Positions 58,934 to 64,000 of a DNA stretch of 64,000 nucleotides are shown piece by piece. A model generated the notes under the pieces. The model was not told the DNA's origin and did no database searches. It saw only the letters and a program-made list of their open reading frames with translations. The position numbers were made by a program, and so were the translations under genes. The DNA comes from Polycyclovorans algicola TG408. GTDB taxonomy: Bacteria; Pseudomonadota; Gammaproteobacteria; Nevskiales; Nevskiaceae. The DNA lies in assembly GCF_000711245.1 (NCBI RefSeq), contig NZ_JOMH01000001.1, forward strand, positions 2,970,830 through 3,034,829, given 5' to 3'. Position 1 is the stretch's first letter, and each line of letters opens with the position of its first letter.

Positions 58934-60624
58934 TGCTCAAATCACTGACCATTCAAAACTTCGCCATCATCGACTCGGTGGCACTGGAATTCGGTCCCGG
59001 CCTGACCGTGCTGACCGGCGAGACCGGTGCCGGCAAGTCAATCCTGATTGACGCGCTGGGCCTGTTGGCTGGCGCCCGCGCTGACAGCCAGATGGTGCGC
59101 GACGGCTGCGAGAAAGCCGACATCACCGCCACCTTCGAGCTGCCGCCCGATGACGAATCGGCCGCCCGCAAATGGCTGCAGGCGCAGTCGCTGGTCGACG
59201 AAGACGACCCCGATCTGGTGGTGCTGCGCCGCGTAATTCTTACCGAGGGTCGCACCCGCGCCTTCGTCAACGCCCAACCGGTCAATGCCAGCGCCCTGCG
59301 CGAGCTCGGCGATTGCCTGATCGAAATCTATGGTCAGTCGGAGTCGCAGACGCTGTTGCGCGGCGACACCCAACGACAGACCTTGGACGCCTTTGGCCAG
59401 CACGGCGCCGCGCTGGCCAAGGTCGCCGCAGCGGCGGAAGCCCTGCACGAGACAGACGCACTGATCGAGTCGATTCGCAAGCAAGGTCAGGGCGACCCTG
59501 CCCGACTGGACTTTCTGCAGTTTCAGATCCAGGAACTCGAAGCGCTGGCGCTGCAACCCGACGAACTGCCAAAGCTGGAAGCCGAGCATCGGCGGCTGGC
59601 CAATGCCGGACGCCTGCTTGAAGACGGCAACCTTGCGCTCAGCAGTCTGGCGGGGGACGACGCGGCGGCCGATGCCGCCATCAGCCGCGCCCAGCAACTG
59701 CTCGACGCCCTGGCCGATCTGGATCCGGCCTTTGCCGAGTTGGCACCGACGCTGGAGTCGGCGCGCACCCAACTGCAGGACGTCATCCACGCCCTGCGCG
59801 GCGCGCTCGACCGGCTCGACCTCGACCCGGGTGAGCTGGCACGTGCGGAACGCCGCATGAGCGCGATTCACGACACCGCGCGCAAACACCGCGTTAGACC
59901 GGAAGCGCTCGCCGAACACCTTGAGACGCTGCGCGAAGAACTCGACCGCAACCAGAACCACGAACAGCGCTTGGCCTCACTCAGCCGCCAGCGCGAGGGT
60001 CAGCTGACGACGTATCAGACTGTCGCCCGCGCACTGAGCAAGGCGCGTGAAAAGTCCGCCAAGCGACTGGCCGACGGCGCCACGCCCATCGTCCAGGGCC
60101 TGGGCATGGCCAACGCGCGCTTCCAGATTGCAGTGACCGCCGACCCGCGCACACCGGTGCGCAGCATTGGCTTCGACGAGGTCAGCTTTGAATTCAGCGC
60201 CAACCCCGGTCAGTCACCCCGACCGCTGAGCAAAGTCGCGAGCGGCGGCGAGCTGTCGCGCGTGTCGCTTGCACTGCAGGTGGTGGCCATTCAATTGCGC
60301 GGCGTGGCGACCATGGTCTTCGATGAGGTCGATGCCGGCATCAGCGGTGCGGTGGCCGAGCGTGTCGGACAAGAGCTCAGGGCGCTGGGCACCCGACGAC
60401 AAGTTTTGTGCGTGACCCATCAGGCACAGGTCGCGGCGCAGGCCCATCAGCATCTGTCGATCCACAAGGACGTGACCGGCGGCAAGACCTTCACCCGCGT
60501 CACGCCATTGGACCGCAGCGCCCGCATCGACGCGCTGGCGCGCCTGCAGGGCGGGCAAACCATCACTGCATCGGCGCGACAGCTCGCCGCCGAACTGCTC
60601 GATCAGGTTGCAGGCGACGCCTGA
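58933..60624 (+). CDS. recN: DNA repair protein RecN
   Basis: SMC-like ATPase that holds broken DNA ends in recombination repair. 563 residues from the ATG at 58933. Walker A GETGAGKS at 29-36, long coiled-coil centre, and late ABC-type signature SGGELSRVSLALQ followed by Walker B VFDEVDAGISG. Length matches the E. coli protein. One-base overlap with nadK (TAATG). Confidence 0.96.
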   Translation: MLKSLTIQNFAIIDSVALEFGPGLTVLTGETGAGKSILIDALGLLAGARADSQMVRDGCEKADITATFELPPDDESAARKWLQAQSLVDEDDPDLVVLRRVILTEGRTRAFVNAQPVNASALRELGDCLIEIYGQSESQTLLRGDTQRQTLDAFGQHGAALAKVAAAAEALHETDALIESIRKQGQGDPARLDFLQFQIQELEALALQPDELPKLEAEHRRLANAGRLLEDGNLALSSLAGDDAAADAAISRAQQLLDALADLDPAFAELAPTLESARTQLQDVIHALRGALDRLDLDPGELARAERRMSAIHDTARKHRVRPEALAEHLETLREELDRNQNHEQRLASLSRQREGQLTTYQTVARALSKAREKSAKRLADGATPIVQGLGMANARFQIAVTADPRTPVRSIGFDEVSFEFSANPGQSPRPLSKVASGGELSRVSLALQVVAIQLRGVATMVFDEVDAGISGAVAERVGQELRALGTRRQVLCVTHQAQVAAQAHQHLSIHKDVTGGKTFTRVTPLDRSARIDALARLQGGQTITASARQLAAELLDQVAGDA

Positions 60625-60657
60625 CCCACTGGCGGCCGCCGCAGTGCTGGGCCCGCC

Positions 60658-61065
60658 TTATTTCGACTTCAACGGCTTCACGTACAGCACCAGGCTGTGA
60701 TCGTGTACGTCGTAGCCGTGCTTTTTGGCGATCTCGTGCTGCAGCTTTTCGATCTCGTCACTGACAAATTCAATGACGTTGCCGGTCTCAAGGCAAACCA
60801 TGTGGTCGTGGTGCTCGCCGCTGGCCAATTCGAAAACCGAATGACCGCCCTCAAAATTGTGCCGCACCACCAGACCGGCGGCTTCGAACTGGGTCAGGAC
60901 CCGGTACACGGTGGCCAGCCCGATCTCTTCGTGGGATTCCAGCAGCAGACGGTAAATGTCTTCGGCCGACAGATGCGCATCAGCGTTGGCTTCGAGAATC
61001 TGCAGAATTTTCAGCCGTGGAAGGGTGACCTTGAGGCCAGCGTTGCGAAGGTCGGATGATTCCAT
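60658..61065 (-). CDS. fur: Ferric uptake regulator
   Basis: 135 residues. Winged helix (LSAEDIYRLLLESHEEIGLATVYRVLTQFEAAGLV), then the metal region EHHDHMVCLETG, with HHDH at 85-88. E. coli Fur has a CxxC zinc site here; this protein has only Cys91 (CLET), as in Pseudomonas Fur. Iron-loaded Fur represses iron-acquisition genes. It is convergent with recN and divergent from bamE. Confidence 0.95.
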   Translation of the reverse strand: MESSDLRNAGLKVTLPRLKILQILEANADAHLSAEDIYRLLLESHEEIGLATVYRVLTQFEAAGLVVRHNFEGGHSVFELASGEHHDHMVCLETGNVIEFVSDEIEKLQHEIAKKHGYDVHDHSLVLYVKPLKSK

Positions 61066-61125
61066 GAGTGCACTCCAAGTAATGCCGTATTATGACCGTT
61101 GGCTTCGACCCCGCAATGAACCGCA

Positions 61126-61584
61126 ATGCGTTTTTGGATCAACAGTGCCCTGGCAACAATTCTTCTGGTCTCTCTGACGGGATGCCAGTTGGTCTACAAG
61201 TTACCGACGCGGCAGGGCAATTTCATCGAGCAGGACAAACTCGACCAGCTTGAAGTCGGCATGACGCCAGAACAGGTCCGTTTCCTGCTCGGCACGCCAA
61301 TCGCCGCAGATCCTTATGACAGCAATCGCTGGGACTACCTCGGCTACTACCGCGCACCGCGTGGCGCCGAAGCCAAGCGCATCGTGTCACTGCACTTCCG
61401 TGATGGTCAGTTGGCACGCATGGATGGGCTTCAGGCCGAGGGCGCCGACGCCATCATCATCGACCCGAGCACCGTTTACGGGCGCCCGAGCGGCGATGAA
61501 GACGATGTCGAGATCCCCGCAGACCGTCCCGAGACCCAGCGCGATCCGGGTCGCAGCTCGCCTACCGATCCGAGCTCGCTTTAG
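61126..61584 (+). CDS. bamE: Outer-membrane assembly lipoprotein BamE
   Basis: 152 residues with a lipoprotein signal ([13 protein letters not shown], Cys20). The SmpA/OmlA domain follows: [18 protein letters not shown] and [15 protein letters not shown] are typical. BamE stabilises the BAM complex. The C-terminal tail (about residues 110-152) is longer and charged. It overlaps the convergent rnfH gene by 23 bp. Confidence 0.95.
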   Translation: MRFWINSALATILLVSLTGCQLVYKLPTRQGNFIEQDKLDQLEVGMTPEQVRFLLGTPIAADPYDSNRWDYLGYYRAPRGAEAKRIVSLHFRDGQLARMDGLQAEGADAIIIDPSTVYGRPSGDEDDVEIPADRPETQRDPGRSSPTDPSSL

Positions 61585-61867
61585 CTTTCGCCTTGGCATT
61601 GGCCCGCCGCGCGGCCTTGGGATCGGCCTGCAGCGGGCGGTAAACCTCGACCCGGTCGCCGGCGTTCACCGCGTCATCGAGTGACACCAGCCGGGCATAA
61701 ATGCCCACCCGCTGCCGGTCCAGATCAATGTCGGGATAGCGACCTAAAAGGCCCGACCGCGACACCGCGTCGCGAACCGTCGCACCGCTTGGCAGGTCGA
61801 CCCGCAGCACCACCTGCTCGGCCGGCAACGCGTAAGCCACTTCCACCTGTATCAGTTCACCGCTCAT
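61562..61867 (-). CDS. rnfH: RnfH family protein
   Basis: 101-residue ubiquitin-like (beta-grasp) protein of the UPF0125/RnfH family: [57 protein letters not shown]. In many gammaproteobacteria the order is smpB-ratA-rnfH-bamE. Here ratA is absent and a sodium-dependent transporter takes its place. The function is not established. It overlaps bamE tail-to-tail by 23 bp. Confidence 0.88.
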   Translation of the reverse strand: MSGELIQVEVAYALPAEQVVLRVDLPSGATVRDAVSRSGLLGRYPDIDLDRQRVGIYARLVSLDDAVNAGDRVEVYRPLQADPKAARRANAKAKAKASSDR

Positions 61868-61885
61868 ACCCGTCTTTACCTGCTG

Positions 61886-63253
61886 TCAAAACCAAAGCGC
61901 CCTGATCGCCGCGAACACGCCGATGGCATCGAGCACGATGACCACCGCCCCGACCCGCGCCGGGTAGCGCAGCAGCGCCGCCCAAACCGAGTAACCCCCG
62001 GACTCACCAAAGACCGCGCGGCGCAGGTCGCTGGGAATCATCCGCCCGGCAAACACGCACACCGCCAACGCCGAGATCGGCGCGGCGAGTTGCGCGGTCG
62101 CGATGATCAGCGCGTCGAAGATCGAAAACTGCTCGGCGTCGAGTGACGCCGGCCCGGAAAAGCTCAGCAGAGAGGCCACACCCAGCGCCCAGATCACCGC
62201 CGCCGAGGTCGTCGCCGCATCGATGCGCGTGTGACGCCAACGCTCCATCGCGAAACGGGTGACCACCTCCAGCAGCACGACGGCCGAGGTCAGACTCATC
62301 ACCACCAGCAGACCGTAGACCACGGTGCCGATCAACACACCGTTGAGCCCCTCGGGCAAGGCTTGCGGCAAGCCGACGAACACCAACTCGAAACCGGTCC
62401 CGGCCGAGACGCCGCCGAGCAGGAACAGCACCAGCGTGATGAGAATGCCGAACATCACGTCCAGGCCGAGGACGATGCCTGCCGTTGACAACAGGCGAAC
62501 TTCACCCGGCAGGTAGGCGCCCAGCGTCATCATTGCGCCCAGGCCCAGTCCAGCGGTGATGAAGGCTTCGCGTATCGCGGTCAGCCACAGCTCGAGATCC
62601 AGCGGCGAGGTCTTGGCGGCCAGCAGTGCCCGCCAGTCTGGCGCCGGGGCATCGCGGAACAGCAGCACCAGCACGAGCAGTGCGGTGACCAGCATAGACG
62701 CCGGCAAGACCCGAATCGCCAAGCGCTCGACCCCAGAACGAAAACCCCGCGAGACCACCACGCAGGTGACCACCATGAACAGCGTGTGCCATGCCAGACC
62801 GCGCTCGGGCTCGCTAACCAGCTGTTGGTAGTTGTCGACCAGCGCGGGCAGCGGTTGCGCATTCAGAACGCCGCCCGCCGCGCGCACCAGGTAGGCCATC
62901 CCCCAGCCGGCAATCACGCTGTAGTAGGACAAAACCAGCGCCGCGGTGACCACCATCACCCCACCCAGCCAGCGCCACTTGCGGGTCAGCCCTGCCGTGG
63001 TGGCCGTGTTGGCAAAGCCGCTCACCAGGTCGCCGCGCATCCACCGGCCCAAGCCCCATTCCGCCGCCAGAATCGGCCAGGCAATCGGCAACAGGCACAA
63101 CAGATAGGCCGACAGAAACGGAATCGCGCCAAACGACTGCACTTGCGCCGGAAAGCGCAGCATCGTGCCCATGCCCACGCAACTGCCCACGGCGACCCAG
63201 ACAAAGGCCCCGCGAGAGGACCAGGTCCCCGTGCGTGATTCAGGAATGTTCAT
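61886..63253 (-). CDS. Sodium-dependent transporter, NSS family
   Basis: 455 residues from the ATG at 63253, with about 11-12 TM helices. TM1 GSCVGMGTMLRFPAQVQSFG is the Na+-binding signature equivalent to GNAVGLGNVWRFP in NSS transporters. Later helices (SYYSVIAGWGMAYLV, and the long FITAGLGLGAMMTLGAYL) are likewise of this family. Substrates in bacteria are usually amino acids. The position between smpB and rnfH is unusual. Confidence 0.85.
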   Translation of the reverse strand: MNIPESRTGTWSSRGAFVWVAVGSCVGMGTMLRFPAQVQSFGAIPFLSAYLLCLLPIAWPILAAEWGLGRWMRGDLVSGFANTATTAGLTRKWRWLGGVMVVTAALVLSYYSVIAGWGMAYLVRAAGGVLNAQPLPALVDNYQQLVSEPERGLAWHTLFMVVTCVVVSRGFRSGVERLAIRVLPASMLVTALLVLVLLFRDAPAPDWRALLAAKTSPLDLELWLTAIREAFITAGLGLGAMMTLGAYLPGEVRLLSTAGIVLGLDVMFGILITLVLFLLGGVSAGTGFELVFVGLPQALPEGLNGVLIGTVVYGLLVVMSLTSAVVLLEVVTRFAMERWRHTRIDAATTSAAVIWALGVASLLSFSGPASLDAEQFSIFDALIIATAQLAAPISALAVCVFAGRMIPSDLRRAVFGESGGYSVWAALLRYPARVGAVVIVLDAIGVFAAIRALWF

Positions 63254-63294
63254 GACCAGAGTGTAGTGCCAAGGCGGGCCCGTATACTTGGCAC

Positions 63295-63780
63295 ATGGGT
63301 GCAAAAACCAAAGCTGCGCAAGACGATGACACCATCGCCCTCAACCGCAAGGCGCGGCACGACTACTTCATCGAAGAGCGTTACGAAGCCGGTCTGGCGC
63401 TGCTGGGCTGGGAGGTGAAATCGCTGCGCGCGGGCCGCGCACAAATCGCCGAGGCCTACGTCATCCTCCGCAATGGCGAGGCCTACCTGATCGGCGCGCA
63501 CGTCACGCCGCTGACCCAGACCAGCACCCACGTGATTGCCGACTCCACCCGCACCCGCAAGCTGCTGCTGCACCGCAAACAACTCGCCACCCTGATCGGC
63601 AAGGTCGAACGTGCCGGCTACACCCTGGTGCCACTGGACCTGCACTGGAACCGCGGCCGCGCCAAGCTCGCCGTGGGCCTGGCCAAAGGCAAGAAGCAGC
63701 ACGACAAGCGCGCCGACATGAAGGACCGCGACTGGCAGCGCCAGCAGGGCCGCATCATGCGCACCAGCGTTCGAGACTGA
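63295..63780 (+). CDS. smpB: SsrA-binding protein
   Basis: 161 residues of OB-fold RNA-binding protein: [29 protein letters not shown], then [23 protein letters not shown], and a C-terminal basic tail ([15 protein letters not shown]...). Delivers tmRNA to stalled ribosomes. Its target RNA, ssrA, starts 43 bp downstream. Confidence 0.97.
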   Translation: MGAKTKAAQDDDTIALNRKARHDYFIEERYEAGLALLGWEVKSLRAGRAQIAEAYVILRNGEAYLIGAHVTPLTQTSTHVIADSTRTRKLLLHRKQLATLIGKVERAGYTLVPLDLHWNRGRAKLAVGLAKGKKQHDKRADMKDRDWQRQQGRIMRTSVRD

Positions 63781-63802
63781 GGGCACGACGCTGCGCGCGT
63801 GC

Positions 63803-63808
63803 TATTCT
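63803..63808 (+). promoter_or_regulatory. Candidate ssrA -10 element
   Basis: TATTCT lies about 16 bp before the mature 5' end of tmRNA (63824). It is a good sigma-70 -10 candidate. No clear -35 is visible at the right distance, in the smpB tail. Confidence 0.4.
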
Positions 63809-63823
63809 TGCGCCGTACTCAAA

Positions 63824-64000
63824 GGGGATGACTGGCTTCGACGTCGGTGCTGAAACTCGCGGTGCATGCCGAGCTGCAAATCTGCTCGTTAAACGGTTTG
63901 CAAACAAGCTAGTTGCGAACGACGACAACTACGCCCTCGCCGCTTAATCCGGTGAGCATCTGACCAGCTGGTGTTGGTACCGCTGAATCAGGTGTCGACT
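63824..64000 (+). ncRNA. ssrA: tmRNA (transfer-messenger RNA), 5' part
   Basis: The 5' end GGGGATGACTGGCTTCGACG is the standard tmRNA acceptor-stem and D-loop start. The tag reading frame begins GCG at 63915 and ends with TAA at 63945-63947, encoding ANDDNYALAA, a typical degradation tag. The 3' half, with the acceptor pairing and CCA, is outside the window. Confidence 0.95.

Overview
The window looks like chromosome of a GC-rich, hydrocarbon-degrading gammaproteobacterium. The gloB/yafS-like/rnhA/dnaQ block, hrcA-grpE-dnaK-dnaJ facing nadK-recN, a Pseudomonas-like Fur, bamE/rnfH next to smpB-ssrA, and the tmRNA tag ANDDNYALAA all fit that class. A Nevskiales-type organism is my guess from the AlkB-rubredoxin, DUF1302/DUF1329 and RND content; it is an inference, not proved.

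Layout. 1-8000: an arfB fragment, a DUF1329 protein, an acetolactate synthase with a LysR regulator, a hydrolase/hotdog pair, an enoyl-CoA hydratase and a DUF4382 lipoprotein. 8055-22002: a lipid/hydrocarbon region. It has fadBA, then a four-gene minus-strand cluster (MMPL/RND transporter, DUF1329, DUF1302 outer-membrane protein, YCF48-like protein), then alkB fused to rubredoxin facing an AraC-type regulator. 22218-26290: a histone-H1-like protein, an ArsR-methyltransferase fusion, and two insertion sequences sharing one TA dinucleotide, followed by a structured repeat. 26310-37851: housekeeping genes (dnaQ, rnhA, gloB, LOG, amidohydrolase, ilvE, glnE, amidase, ppnP).

37875-51312: a complete type-I cellulose operon transcribed leftwards: bcsD, bcsP, bcsQ, a fused bcsAB, bcsZ, bcsC, a TPR lipoprotein, then a strong terminator. 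A 266-bp non-coding TA-flanked element sits between bcsP and bcsQ, and bcsC carries an A10 tract. 51461-56611: the heat-shock operon hrcA-grpE-dnaK-dnaJ with a 90-bp miniature element between dnaK and dnaJ. 56768-57994: a second IS630 copy and a 48-bp relative of the bcs-operon element. 58058-64000: nadK, recN, fur, bamE, rnfH, a sodium-dependent transporter, smpB and the 5' part of ssrA.

Taken together: AlkB-rubredoxin oxidises alkanes, the RND/DUF1329/DUF1302 cluster probably moves a hydrophobic substrate across the envelope, and FadAB with the enoyl-CoA hydratase carry out beta-oxidation. The cellulose operon could support attachment to surfaces or oil droplets. The most unusual signals are the TA-targeting small elements (two sit exactly in stop codons), the A10 tract in bcsC, the BcsA-BcsB fusion, and the RND/DUF1329/DUF1302/YCF48 cluster beside alkB. 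There are no CRISPR arrays, no tRNA or rRNA genes, and no stretch longer than 300 bases without a gene or element.
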